DNA of 51,167 bases, from NCBI GenBank assembly GCA_030041215.1, contig JASHOH010000087.1:1-51167 (forward strand). The letters are read 5' to 3'. The notes beneath the pieces are model-generated. The model saw only the letters and a list, made by a program, of their open reading frames with translations. It was not told the origin of the DNA and did not search any database. Made by a program: the position numbers and the translations under genes. Positions within the stretch are counted from its first letter, which is position 1; the number at the start of each line of letters is the position of its first letter. Of this stretch, positions 35,906 to 44,848 are shown piece after piece. The stretch is from Candidatus Sulfotelmatobacter sp. (GTDB lineage: Bacteria; Acidobacteriota; Terriglobia; Terriglobales; Acidobacteriaceae).

Positions 35906-38900
35906 CCTTGTGTCTCCTGATTAAGCGCAGCACCAGTCTTATCGCCCTTTTTTCCGTAAACCAGCAAGTATGCGGCGGGAACAATGAAAATCGTCAGCAA
36001 CACAGAAGAGGTCAGGCCGCCGATAATAGCCCGCGCCATTGGCGCGTACTGTTCCGCTCCCGTTCCGAACTTAAGCGCCATCGGAATCATGCCGATGATG
36101 GTGGCTAGTGATGTCATCAGAATCGGGCGCAGGCGCACGCGACATGCGGTAATGACCGCGTCGGCTGAGGTCATCCCCTGCTTCTCCAGATTGTGCGCGA
36201 AGTCCACGATCAGGATGCTGTTAGAGTCGGCAATTCCAACCAGCATCAAAAGACCCATCAGCGACATCACGTTCAGGGTGGTGCCTGTCAGCGGCAGAAT
36301 GATCAACACACCCACGAATCCCATCGGGATCGCCAGCATGATTAGGAAGGGATCCACGAACGACTTGAATTGAGCGGTCAGGATCAGATAGAGAAGCAGG
36401 AAAGAAATCAAAAATCCGAAAGCAAAACTCTTGAACGACGCTTCCATACCCTGCACCATTCCTCTTAAGTTCACGCGGACGTTCGACGGAACCTGCGTGT
36501 TGGCGAGAATCTTGAGTATGGCGCTGCGCACTCGCCCTAGGTCTTCTCCCGAAGGCGTCACAAACACATCGACGACCTTCTGAATCTGATAGTGATCGAC
36601 CTCTGTCGGCGTTTGCGTTTGCTGAACATTGACAACATTATTTAGCACGGTGGTGGATGAGCCGGCTCTGTTGCAGGCCCAGGAAGGCTGCCCGTTGCCT
36701 ATGCGCGGCGGCCCGGCTGGGCCGCAGTTCATATTTCCTCCCGCGGACGGATCGCGCAGAGGAATCTGACCAAGGTCGGCCACGTTGTGGATCGCCGGTT
36801 GTCCATGCTCGAAATACTGCACTGTCAGGTAATAGTCATTGCCGCTCTTGCGATCGACCCAGTAGTTGGGCGCAATCATGTAGTTGGAATTGAGAGCGGT
36901 AATGACGTTGTCGACGACGTCTTTCTGCGTCAATCCCAGTTCGCCGGCGTGAACGCGATCTACATCCAGCCGCAGGGCCGGATAATTCATGTCTTGCGGT
37001 ACGTAGACTTGGCCCACGCCGTGAATCTGGCGAATCCGCGCCGCCAGATTTTGCGCAATGCTGTTGATCTGGGGCAGGTCGGAACTGCTGACTTGCACAT
37101 CGATGGGAGCCGGCGCGCCCTGGTTGAGAATGGCATCGACCATCGAGCCGCTGGAGAAAAAAGTACGAATTTCGGGGAATTGCTTCGCCATCCGTTCCCG
37201 AATACGGTCCATATATTCAAAGCTGCTGAGATGGTGCGAAGGATTAAGCTGAACTTGCACGGTTGCCGTGTATGCTCCGGAATTGGTGGTGTAGAGCGCG
37301 GAAAAGTCCGGAACCATACCGATGTTCGAAACGATGCGGCGCAGGTCATTGCCGTCCATCGAGCTGCGAATCAAGTCTTCTACTTTGCCGACGTATTGGT
37401 CGGTAACTTCGATGCGCGTGCCGGTCGGAACTTTCAAATTGATCGTGAACTGACCGGCATCGGTCTTGGGGAAAAAAGCCAGCCCGGCCAGCGGATAGAT
37501 CGCAAAACTGGCAACGAACACTCCGCTCAAAATTATGACCGTCCGCCCTGGCCGCACTAGCGCACGCCTCACCCAATACTCGTAGCAATTGAGAATTCTG
37601 TTGAATACCCGGTTAAAACGCTCGTTAAACTGCTCCATCCACGACGGCGGCGCTGGGTTAGGGTGATATTCCTTGTCGTCATGGACCTCGCCGTGCGGCT
37701 GCGCCTTCAAGAAGCGTGAGCAAAACAACGGAATAACGGTCATGGCAACAACGTAGGACGCCAGCAGCGAAAGACAGAAGGCGAGCGCCAGGGCAGAAAA
37801 CAAAAATTTGGCTACTCCGTATAGGAAGATGACGGGGAAAAAGTCCACCACGTCCACCAGGGTCGCGGCTAGCACGGCCAGATTAACCTCCGAGCCGCCC
37901 ACTTCAGCGGCGATCATGGGGATCGCGCCCATTTCCAGATGGCGATAGATGTTCTCCAGCGAGATGACCGAGTTGTCGATTACGCGCGAGAAAGCCAGCG
38001 CCATTCCTGCCAGAATCATGGTGTTGATTGTGCTGCCCATGAGCGCTAGTGAGACGAAGGCAGCAAGCGCGGAGAGCGGAATCGAAAGCAGTACGGCAGA
38101 AGTCGCGCGGAAGCTGCCGAGGAAGATGAGAATCATCAGGCTCGTCAGGATCAACCCCAAAAATCCTTCGTGCAGTACGGTTTTGATCGCCTCCTTGACA
38201 TACACAGATTGGTCGAACACGACGCTGGTGACCATCTTTTTGGGAATGTCGTAGAGATGCTTAAGCAGCTCGCGTACGCCATCCACGACAGCGATCGTGT
38301 TCGTGTCGCCGCCCTGCTTCATCACCGGAATGTAAGCGGATTTTTGGCCATCAATGCGCACGATGTTGGTCTGAATCCCGTGAGCGTCTTCGGCCTTGCC
38401 CACATCGTTCACGGTGACCCATGAGTGCCCGTCGACTTTTAGCGGCACTTTGTTCAACTCATCCATGTTGTCGACCAGACTGTTCGAGTAGACAAAGTAG
38501 TCGTAAGGCCCCATCTTCACGTCGCCAGCGGGCAGAATGAGGTTCGAGTCGTTAACGGCGTTCACCACATCCATGACGCTGAGCTGGCGCGACGACAATT
38601 TGTATGGGTCGACGTACACCATGATCTGGCGGTAAATTCCGCCGAACACGCCCGGAATGGATGAACCGGGCACCGACGTGATCTGATTGCGAATCTGGAA
38701 CTGCGCGTAGTCGTGGAGTTGCGTTTCGCTGAGCCCCTCGCCTTTGACCGTGACGAGCGCGACGGGCAGGCTGGAAGCGTCGAACTTCAACACCACCGGC
38801 GGCAGAGTCCCCGGCGGCAAGCGCTTCAAATCCGCCAGGGCTAGGTTTGACAGCTCGGTTACATCGGCATCAGGGCTCGTCCCAGGTTGAAAGTAAACCT

Positions 38901-39168
38901 TGATGATGCTCACACCCAGGAGCGACCGAGATTCCATGTGGTCTATACCCGCCGCCAGCGTGAAGAATCTCTCTAGTGGATCGGTAATGTCGGTCTCGAC
39001 ATCCTCAGGCGGCATGCCGGAATAAAACGTCGCCACCACCACCTCGGGCAGATTGATCGGCGGAAACAAGTCGACTGGCATCCGCAGGATGCCGGTCGCT
39101 CCAATGACCAGCAGCACTAGGCAAAGCACGATGATGAAATACGGATTGCGAATCGAGAATCCTGGCAT
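35902..39168 (-). CDS. RND efflux transporter permease
   Basis: A 1088-residue inner-membrane pump of the resistance-nodulation-division family. The start NPYFIIVLCLVLLVIGATGI and the middle and C-terminal helix bundles (around 340-500 and 880-1050) fit the HAE/AcrB layout with two large periplasmic loops. In helix 4 the proton-relay segment reads VIDNSVISLENIYRHLE, so one of the two Asp residues of AcrB is Asn. A Gly/Pro/Cys-containing insert (GPAGPPRIGNGQPSW) lies in the second periplasmic loop. It starts 15 bases after the adaptor gene and overlaps the TolC gene by four bases. Substrate is unknown. Confidence 0.93.
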   Translation of the reverse strand: MPGFSIRNPYFIIVLCLVLLVIGATGILRMPVDLFPPINLPEVVVATFYSGMPPEDVETDITDPLERFFTLAAGIDHMESRSLLGVSIIKVYFQPGTSPDADVTELSNLALADLKRLPPGTLPPVVLKFDASSLPVALVTVKGEGLSETQLHDYAQFQIRNQITSVPGSSIPGVFGGIYRQIMVYVDPYKLSSRQLSVMDVVNAVNDSNLILPAGDVKMGPYDYFVYSNSLVDNMDELNKVPLKVDGHSWVTVNDVGKAEDAHGIQTNIVRIDGQKSAYIPVMKQGGDTNTIAVVDGVRELLKHLYDIPKKMVTSVVFDQSVYVKEAIKTVLHEGFLGLILTSLMILIFLGSFRATSAVLLSIPLSALAAFVSLALMGSTINTMILAGMALAFSRVIDNSVISLENIYRHLEMGAIPMIAAEVGGSEVNLAVLAATLVDVVDFFPVIFLYGVAKFLFSALALAFCLSLLASYVVAMTVIPLFCSRFLKAQPHGEVHDDKEYHPNPAPPSWMEQFNERFNRVFNRILNCYEYWVRRALVRPGRTVIILSGVFVASFAIYPLAGLAFFPKTDAGQFTINLKVPTGTRIEVTDQYVGKVEDLIRSSMDGNDLRRIVSNIGMVPDFSALYTTNSGAYTATVQVQLNPSHHLSSFEYMDRIRERMAKQFPEIRTFFSSGSMVDAILNQGAPAPIDVQVSSSDLPQINSIAQNLAARIRQIHGVGQVYVPQDMNYPALRLDVDRVHAGELGLTQKDVVDNVITALNSNYMIAPNYWVDRKSGNDYYLTVQYFEHGQPAIHNVADLGQIPLRDPSAGGNMNCGPAGPPRIGNGQPSWACNRAGSSTTVLNNVVNVQQTQTPTEVDHYQIQKVVDVFVTPSGEDLGRVRSAILKILANTQVPSNVRVNLRGMVQGMEASFKSFAFGFLISFLLLYLILTAQFKSFVDPFLIMLAIPMGFVGVLIILPLTGTTLNVMSLMGLLMLVGIADSNSILIVDFAHNLEKQGMTSADAVITACRVRLRPILMTSLATIIGMIPMALKFGTGAEQYAPMARAIIGGLTSSVLLTIFIVPAAYLLVYGKKGDKTGAALNQETQG

Positions 39169-39183
39169 AATCTTTATCCCGTT

Positions 39184-40455
39184 TTACTGCTGCGAATCTC
39201 CCTCTTTGTATTCGGGAACGGTAATCAGCCTTGGGATAACCTTCTCTCCCGGTTTTAGGCCGCTGCGATCACCGACGACTACCTGCTCGCCCTCGTTCAG
39301 TCCAGAGACGATCTCTGCGTCGCTGCTCGTCTCTAATCCGACCTGCACTGCGCGTTGCTCCAGCGTTCCGTCGCTATTCACGACCAAGACTGATGCCGTG
39401 TTCCCTTTCCGGCTCAACGCCTGCAGGGGAACCGACGGCGTATTCTCCTTGCGGTCGAGCTGGAGGTCCGCCTCCGCATACAGGCCCGGCAGCAGAAGCG
39501 CTTTAGGATTAGGAACATCGACTTCGGTATGCATCGTTCGCGTGTCCGATCGCACGTCAACCGAAAAGCGTGCGACTTTTCCAGGGAAGGTCCGGTTGAG
39601 CGAAGGCACGCTCACGTCGACCGGGTCTCCGATCTTGATGTAGTGAACGTAGGCCTCGGGCACCGGAATGACAAGACGGAACAGATCATCCTGGGAAAGC
39701 TTTACCAGCGGCATGGCCTGCGTGCTTGATCCAGTCCCAGCCTGCATCAGGGTCCCCAGATTTGCGTAACGCTCGGTCACGACACCAGAAAAGGGCGCGG
39801 TAATTTTCGAATAGTCATAAAGACTTTGGTCGTGCGCTAGCTTCGCCTGGGACGCCGCCAGTTGGCTCTGTGCTGCCTCCAACGCTGCCTGACTGGCGTC
39901 CACCTGCGCCGCCGCCGCCAGATCTTTCCCCTGTGCGTCATCCACTTCCTGCTGCGCCACAATGCCGGGTTGGCTTTGGAAGACTTCATTTAAGCGGGTG
40001 TACTCGAGATGCAGCGCCTTGTACTGCGCCTGATAGCGCGCCAGTTCATGCTGCGCCCTGGTCACTTGATTAGTCGCGTTCTTGATCTCCGCCTGGTCTT
40101 CCTGCAACTGCGCCTCTAACTCGGGAATCTCCAGCACTGCCATGACCTGCCCAGCTTTCACATGCGTTCCGTAATCAACCATCAACTTTTTCACGTAGCC
40201 GGATTCCTTGGCATAAACGTCGATCTCCTGAAAGGGCACCAGCTCGGATGACAGCGTGAGTTCTCTGCCGAGGGACTTCTTTGTCACCTTCGTAACCCCA
40301 ACGGTGAGAGTTGGTCCGCTGGCACCGACTCGCTTTCCGTCGGAACAAGAGGACAAGGTCAAAGCCAAGCCCGTGAGAAGAGCAAGTGCAAAACTGGCGA
40401 AGCCTACGGTTGCGGGGCTTTGCGTGGCCTTCGATCGATTCTTCGTTTCAGTCAT
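39184..40455 (-). CDS. RND periplasmic adaptor lipoprotein
   Basis: A 423-residue membrane-fusion protein. The N-terminus has a lipoprotein signal (LLTGLALTLSSC). Barrel-sandwich halves are present (VKKLMVDYGTHVKAGQVMAV and later ITAPFSGVVTERYANLGTLM) on both sides of a long coiled-coil hairpin (about 110-205). The C-terminal part carries the beta-barrel and membrane-proximal domains (VVGDRSGLKPGEKVIPRLIT). It is the first gene of the adaptor-permease-TolC operon. Confidence 0.92.
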   Translation of the reverse strand: MTETKNRSKATQSPATVGFASFALALLTGLALTLSSCSDGKRVGASGPTLTVGVTKVTKKSLGRELTLSSELVPFQEIDVYAKESGYVKKLMVDYGTHVKAGQVMAVLEIPELEAQLQEDQAEIKNATNQVTRAQHELARYQAQYKALHLEYTRLNEVFQSQPGIVAQQEVDDAQGKDLAAAAQVDASQAALEAAQSQLAASQAKLAHDQSLYDYSKITAPFSGVVTERYANLGTLMQAGTGSSTQAMPLVKLSQDDLFRLVIPVPEAYVHYIKIGDPVDVSVPSLNRTFPGKVARFSVDVRSDTRTMHTEVDVPNPKALLLPGLYAEADLQLDRKENTPSVPLQALSRKGNTASVLVVNSDGTLEQRAVQVGLETSSDAEIVSGLNEGEQVVVGDRSGLKPGEKVIPRLITVPEYKEGDSQQ

Positions 40456-40495
40456 AGCCGATTGTTGAAGAGACCTTCACTGTGGCTTCTTGATC

Positions 40496-40694
40496 AGTTT
40501 GCCGACAAAAAAGTTGCCGGATTGGCAGAAAGAAAATTACACTCTGCTCCTACTGCAGGTCCGCGGCGACCTTGGGAACCCCTGTCGCGATCTATGCCGG
40601 TGTCGTGATCTCTCGTCGCCGTGTAAAACGTCTCCGGGATGCACTTCGGTGCCATCCACAGTGAGTGTGGCACCCAGGCCGAAGATATGTTTAG
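40496..40694 (-). pseudogene. Decayed C-terminus of an RraA-family protein
   Basis: On the minus strand HIFGLGATLTVDGTEVHPGD then VLHGDE reads as the end of the RraA-like fold, where V-x-P-G-D-x-x-x-G-D is conserved. In a shifted frame the text continues as ITTPA, stop, IATGVPKVAADLQ, stop, EQSVIFFLP, which matches the expected terminal helix (E-I-A-x-x-V-P-K-V-A). One frameshift and at least two stops show decay. The N-terminal two thirds are missing. Confidence 0.5.
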
Positions 40695-40778
40695 GCCCGA
40701 GAAAGCGCTTGCAGCAAGCCTAAGTCCGGTCACAGCAGCTAATCCTATTGACGCCGATCACGGCAGCTGGAGCAGTAT

Positions 40779-41126
40779 TTATGCCAACGAGATAAAGAAA
40801 GGGGGTGGCCGGTTGTAAAGGACTTCTTCGAAGAGGAGTCTTGGGATGGGAGGCGCGGCTGGGGCGATGCGCCGATGGGCTCTCGGAGACTTTAGGAAAT
40901 CTGATGAAACAGCCGGAGGCATCCAGATCGCCGCATTGTTCAGCAGGCGCTGGTGCGCCTGCGGCGACGGGTGCTTTTGTATCGTCTGGTATGGGCCGTC
41001 GGATGTTGCTGGATAGAAAGAATAGCGGGTCGCGAGTCTCACCGTAAGCGAACACACGGCCAATAGCACTATTGCACTACACCAGCGGCGGCAACGCGAA
41101 CTGTTGGAACGCATCAGACTCACCAT
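40779..41126 (-). CDS. Small exported protein of unknown function
   Basis: About 115 residues if started at 41126. The N-terminus is basic (MRSNSSRCRRW) followed by a hydrophobic segment (CSAIVLLAVCSLTVRLA), as in a signal anchor. The C-terminus is Pro-rich (RIAPAAPPIPRLLFEEVLYN then RPPP). The layout of a short anchor followed by a Pro-rich tail with RPPP resembles small uncharacterised acidobacterial proteins as I remember them; I cannot verify that here. The start is uncertain (41126, 41114 or 41186). Confidence 0.45.
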   Translation of the reverse strand: MVSLMRSNSSRCRRWCSAIVLLAVCSLTVRLATRYSFYPATSDGPYQTIQKHPSPQAHQRLLNNAAIWMPPAVSSDFLKSPRAHRRIAPAAPPIPRLLFEEVLYNRPPPFFISLA

Positions 41127-41382
41127 AGACCTACGCGGCGCGACAGCCCGTAAAAGTATCGTCGCACTGGCTGTCCGACGCGTCAAGATACTCTTTGCTG
41201 GAAAAATTTATCGACAGCTATGAAAGCCTGCCTGCCATAAGGCGTTTCCGCACATCAAGATGTGACCAACTTCACCGACATTATTCCTTGAATGAGTGCA
41301 ACATTTGGAGGGTAAATTATCTCGCCCCTCCGAAGAGCACTTCCCGCTTGTTGAAATGCACACCCCGTGAGGCGCGAGGCCA

Positions 41383-42123
41383 GTGTATGCCCGTTGGCTG
41401 CCGCAATGGGCGAAATGTTCAAACGCATCCGTGAGTGGCATCTACGGTTTTGTGGGCGGCGGCACAGAGTCCGACGGCACCCCTACCGCCAGCCTCATCC
41501 AGTTCACATTTGACTCATCCACCGGCAAGTTTACAGGAACGGGAACAGCTTCTCATGACGGTAAAATTGAAACCGGTTCTGTCACTGGAACATACGCAGT
41601 CGCCTCAAACTGTACCGTCACGGGTACGGTCACCGTAGGCAGCACAACTAATCCTTTCTATGCTGTGGTTACTTCAACCGGTGGGGTCAAATTAGTTATC
41701 GGAAAGACGGGTGCTACTAATGGAGGTTTCCTAGTGGCGCAAGGTTCACCGAAATGCACCAATGCCGGAATTAAGGGTGATTATGGGCTTGTAGCGACGG
41801 GGGTCTTCGTCACTGGGGCGCCCTTTCCCACGGGTCCAGTGGACCTCATCGGGGAGTTAGCGTTAAGTGTCAACAAAAAATCCGGAGACGGGGTGATAAG
41901 CGGGGAGGCGGCGGGTAGCGAGAATGGCACGATTCTCACGTTTGCAGACGAACCAGTCACGGGTTCTTACTCGGTCAGCTCGGACTGCACGGGCACAGCC
42001 ACAATAACGCCGGAAGGCGAGTCCGCGCTGAATTTTAGCTTCGTGATTGTCGACAGTGGGAAAGAAATGCTGGCTATTGAGACGGACGCAGACACGGTTG
42101 TCACCGGTACCCTGCAGCGGTGA
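41383..42123 (+). CDS. Beta-rich repeat protein, probably 5'-truncated
   Basis: A 246-residue reading frame with two similar units: CSNASVSGIYGFVGGGTESD... with GSVTGTYAVASNCTVTGTVT, and CTNAGIKGDYGLVATGVFVT... with EPVTGSYSVSSDCTGTATIT. Each unit has a C-x-N-A-x-x-x-G-x-Y-G opening and a G-T/S-Y-x-V-x-S-x-C close, about 105 residues long. Such domains belong to secreted proteins, but no signal peptide is present; the first residues (GTG start at 41383) look like random sequence and a stop lies just upstream. Therefore the 5' end was probably lost. Confidence 0.55.
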   Translation: MYARWLPQWAKCSNASVSGIYGFVGGGTESDGTPTASLIQFTFDSSTGKFTGTGTASHDGKIETGSVTGTYAVASNCTVTGTVTVGSTTNPFYAVVTSTGGVKLVIGKTGATNGGFLVAQGSPKCTNAGIKGDYGLVATGVFVTGAPFPTGPVDLIGELALSVNKKSGDGVISGEAAGSENGTILTFADEPVTGSYSVSSDCTGTATITPEGESALNFSFVIVDSGKEMLAIETDADTVVTGTLQR

Positions 42124-42211
42124 TAGTTTCCGATCCGGCTGCGACTGGCACAAATCGCAACTTCTCGCGACACAATCCCCGAACGCGCGATAAATGAGGT
42201 GGTTTGCAGAT

Positions 42212-42658
42212 TCAATACTTCCACATCCTGATTTGGTTCCCGCCATTTTCAAAATGGACCTCGTCCATGAGCTGGCGGATGAGGTAAACTCCGCGGCCGT
42301 GGTCGGCATTAAGCCCTTCAGGGCGCTTGGGGTCAGAAATATCTTCCACGCGAAAGCCGCAGCCCGGATCGGTCACAATGATTACGATACGGCCCCGGCG
42401 GTCGCGTTCTAGGCGGCAGCGCACCTGTTTCGAACGATCGTTCTTACATCCATGCACAACCGCGTTGGCCAGAGCTTCCTGCACAGCCAGGGCGATCTCC
42501 ATGCGTTTTTCTTCCGGAATATTCAACTCAGTGAGAGTTGCACAAACTGTGTCTGTAACTTCGGAGACCGCACCAGTATCGCCCGGCATGCGAAGGTCAA
42601 GCAGGTTCGTGAGTTCTCCGTCTTTGTCGTTATCTGTCCTGCTTGATTCAGCCGACAT
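42212..42658 (-). CDS. RsbW-like anti-sigma/serine kinase
   Basis: A 148-residue protein with a GHKL ATPase fold of the RsbW type. The N-box is EIALAVQEALANAVVHGCKN, the G1 motif is VTDPGCGFRVEDI and the last box is HGRGVYLIRQLMDEV. These proteins bind a sigma factor or other partner and phosphorylate a STAS antagonist. I choose the ATG at 42658 because the open frame upstream begins with a TTG overlapping the spacer. It follows the STAS gene at 42700-43038 closely, so the pair forms a partner-switching module. Confidence 0.88.
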   Translation of the reverse strand: MSAESSRTDNDKDGELTNLLDLRMPGDTGAVSEVTDTVCATLTELNIPEEKRMEIALAVQEALANAVVHGCKNDRSKQVRCRLERDRRGRIVIIVTDPGCGFRVEDISDPKRPEGLNADHGRGVYLIRQLMDEVHFENGGNQIRMWKY

Positions 42659-42699
42659 GAAGTCTCGTCTCGATATGAGTCCCGCGACGGTCAGCAATC

Positions 42700-43038
42700 T
42701 TAGGCGAACGATGCCACTGCCTTCTCGTCATCATCGAAAACCTCGAACAGATTGAGTACGCCTACCAGCCGCAAAGTTTGCACCGCGAACTTGGAAGGCT
42801 GCACTAGCTTCACGCTGCCGCCGCGTTGTTTCGCCGAGGCCAGGAATTTAACCAGCAAGCCGATCCCGCTGGAGTCGATCATTCCCACTTCCGCTAGATT
42901 CAGGACAATGCGGGTGTCGCCATTACCAAATGACTCTTCGATCGTTTGCCGCAACTCATCCACTGCAGGCCCCATGCGTAGCTGGCCACGCAGTTGAACC
43001 AATTGCACCTGCCCGCGTTTACGAGCGTTGATATCCAC
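42700..43038 (-). CDS. STAS-domain anti-sigma factor antagonist
   Basis: A 112-residue STAS protein of the SpoIIAA/RsbV type. The phosphoserine region is VGMIDSSGIGLLVKFLASAK, with the target Ser following M-I-D-S. The start codon is GTG with AAGAGG about seven bases upstream. It is divergent from the sigma-54 activator and co-directional with the RsbW-like gene. The two together may set the level of a free regulator; the target is not in the window unless it is the activator next door. Confidence 0.9.
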   Translation of the reverse strand: MDINARKRGQVQLVQLRGQLRMGPAVDELRQTIEESFGNGDTRIVLNLAEVGMIDSSGIGLLVKFLASAKQRGGSVKLVQPSKFAVQTLRLVGVLNLFEVFDDDEKAVASFA

Positions 43039-43201
43039 GTTGTTGCCTCTTCATCGGAGCCTTCGCCGGACGAGCCCGCAAGCCCCGGCTGCGTTGCTCA
43101 AGGTACGGGAACGACGAAACTTTTGCAAGTCGTACCAGGCTTTGATCTATCAAGGGCTTACCTGGCTGGCCACCACGGCAAAGGGAACCCCGGAAAAACA
43201 G

Positions 43202-43236
43202 GCAAATATTTCATCCCGCCGGGATGAAATATTTGC
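43202..43236. repeat. Perfect 16-3-16 palindrome upstream of the sigma-54 activator
   Basis: GCAAATATTTCATCCC and its exact reverse complement are separated by GCC. The palindrome ends 25 bases before the ATG of the sigma-54 activator and lies in the shared upstream region with the STAS gene. It may be an operator for autoregulation, or form a leader hairpin close to the ribosome site. Confidence 0.85.
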
Positions 43237-43261
43237 GATAATCTTCCGCCAGGAGTGGGAC

Positions 43262-44662
43262 ATGCGCGCCGCAGTCTCGTCGCCTTCGCGGTACAGCGTC
43301 GTCTTCGTCACAACGGACGAACTGGTGCGCCCGGCCATCGATACCTATCTCGCGCCCGGATACGACGTCGTCATGCTCGAAACCTGGGACAAGCTGATGG
43401 GGATGGTCAAGAAGCAACCGCCCGACGCCATCTTCCTCGATCTCGACATCATCGGAGAACGAAGCGACGACGGAATCGCCGCTCTGGCTGAACTGCGTTC
43501 TCTGGGGCCGGATATGGTATTGATCGCTGTTACTCGGTCCAGCAGCTTGAAACTCCGCTTGAAGGCCGTCAATGCCGCGGTCGACGAATACTTTATCGCC
43601 CCCATCGATTTTCAGGAAATTCAGATTGTTCTCGCCCGCGCGCTCGAGAAACGTGCGCTCGAAATCGAATGCCGCCGCCAGGCGGGAAGCAGCGGGGAGC
43701 AGTCGTTCTGCGAGTTGATTGGCGCCAGCGAGCCTATGCTGCGCGTCTATGAAGCCATCCGCCGCGTCGCCAACAGCAACACCACCGTGCTGATTCGCGG
43801 CGAAAGCGGCACGGGCAAAGAGTTGGTCGCCCGAGCTATTGTCTCCATGGGGCCGCGCGCGGAAAAGCCTTTCGTCAGCATCAATTGCGCCGCCCTGCCG
43901 GAAAATCTGATCGAATCTGAGCTTTTCGGCCATGAAAAGGGCGCTTTTACCGACGCGCGCACGGCCCGCGCAGGACACATCGAGCTTGCCCACACGGGAA
44001 CGCTATTTTTAGATGAAATCGCCACCCTAAGCTTGGCGCTGCAATCCAAGCTGCTGCGGGTACTGGAGTATCGTTCGGTGACGCGGCTGGGCGGCCAAAC
44101 TGCCAAGAAAATCGATTTTCGTCTCATCGCCGCCACAAATGAAGATCTGGAAGAATTGGTCCACAGCGGCCGCTTTCGCGAGGATCTGTATTATCGCATC
44201 AACGTCGTCCCCATTTCGCTTCCTCCTCTGCGCGAAAGAACCGGGGATGTAGCTCTGCTGGCGGACTATTTCCTTCGGCAGTACTGCGCTGCCAACAACG
44301 TACCTTTAAAGCGATTTGAACCCGACGTGGTTGAAATATTGGAAGAGGATAGCTGGCCCGGCAACGTACGCGAGTTGGAGAACCTGATCCAGCGCCTGGT
44401 CCTGATGGTCGACGGCCCGGTTATCAAGGCGCACCACCTTCCGCAGCGGCTTCTTTATAACAGCGCCGCCAGCCATGAGGCTATGCTGATTCCCGAAGAG
44501 GGGGTGAATTTCGATGAGGAGATCGCCCGCATCGAGTCTGCCTACCTCACCGCCGCATTAAGGCGCTCTCAGGGCAGCAAGATCGGGGCTGCGCGTCTGC
44601 TGCACATCGACAAGCAGAGGATGCAGTATCTTTGCCGCAAATACAACGTCGGACAGGCATAA
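43262..44662 (+). CDS. Sigma-54-dependent transcriptional activator (response-regulator type)
   Basis: A 466-residue activator. A receiver-like domain (about 8-130) contains the acceptor Asp in IFLDLDIIG and a lysine-containing block near its end. The AAA+ domain (about 145-385) has Walker A GESGTGKE, the sigma-54 contact loop GAFTDA (GAFTGA in most family members), Walker B GTLFLDEI and the R-finger region FREDLYYRINVVPISLPPLR. The C-terminal Fis-type helix-turn-helix is SKIGAARLLHIDKQRMQYL. AGGAG lies seven bases before the ATG. It reads directly towards the peptide gene 44917-45195, whose upstream region has a sigma-54 promoter, so that gene is the likely target. No histidine kinase gene is adjacent. 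Confidence 0.92.
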   Translation: MRAAVSSPSRYSVVFVTTDELVRPAIDTYLAPGYDVVMLETWDKLMGMVKKQPPDAIFLDLDIIGERSDDGIAALAELRSLGPDMVLIAVTRSSSLKLRLKAVNAAVDEYFIAPIDFQEIQIVLARALEKRALEIECRRQAGSSGEQSFCELIGASEPMLRVYEAIRRVANSNTTVLIRGESGTGKELVARAIVSMGPRAEKPFVSINCAALPENLIESELFGHEKGAFTDARTARAGHIELAHTGTLFLDEIATLSLALQSKLLRVLEYRSVTRLGGQTAKKIDFRLIAATNEDLEELVHSGRFREDLYYRINVVPISLPPLRERTGDVALLADYFLRQYCAANNVPLKRFEPDVVEILEEDSWPGNVRELENLIQRLVLMVDGPVIKAHHLPQRLLYNSAASHEAMLIPEEGVNFDEEIARIESAYLTAALRRSQGSKIGAARLLHIDKQRMQYLCRKYNVGQA

Positions 44663-44798
44663 AAAAAATCACTCATCTGAGCCGATGGATAAAATATTAA
44701 TTCGCTAAGGATTAAAAATTAATACTGCGTTCCTGTCTCAAATTCTCGTTCTGCGCTGTTTCCCGCGATCCTTGCCGCATAAGTCGTTGAAAACACAA

Positions 44799-44813
44799 GG
44801 CAAACTGTTTGCC
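44799..44813. promoter_or_regulatory. Candidate activator-binding palindrome
   Basis: GGCAAAC T GTTTGCC is a perfect 7-1-7 palindrome 20 bases upstream of the sigma-54 promoter. It may be the binding site for the sigma-54 activator encoded just upstream, though such sites usually lie farther from the start point. Confidence 0.4.
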
Positions 44814-44832
44814 CGCGAGAGACCCCTCGCTT

Positions 44833-44848
44833 TGGCAGTTATCGTGCA
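44833..44848 (+). promoter_or_regulatory. Sigma-54 (-24/-12) promoter of the repeat-peptide gene
   Basis: TGGCAGTTATCGTGCA has GG (44834-44835) and GC (44846-44847) separated by exactly ten bases, as required for sigma-54 promoters (TGGCAC-N5-TTGCA). It matches TGGCA in the -24 element and TGCA in the -12 element. Transcription would begin near 44859, leaving a leader of about 58 bases with a GGCTGA/TCAGCC hairpin (44866-44883) before the ribosome site. Confidence 0.7.

Noticed and set aside
36787-37560. 257-residue plus-strand frame within the RND gene
   Set aside because: It overlaps a well supported transporter and shows no domain of its own.
43211-43993. 260-residue minus-strand frame opposite the sigma-54 activator
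   Set aside because: It mirrors a gene with clear AAA+ motifs, so it is a shadow of high G+C codon use.
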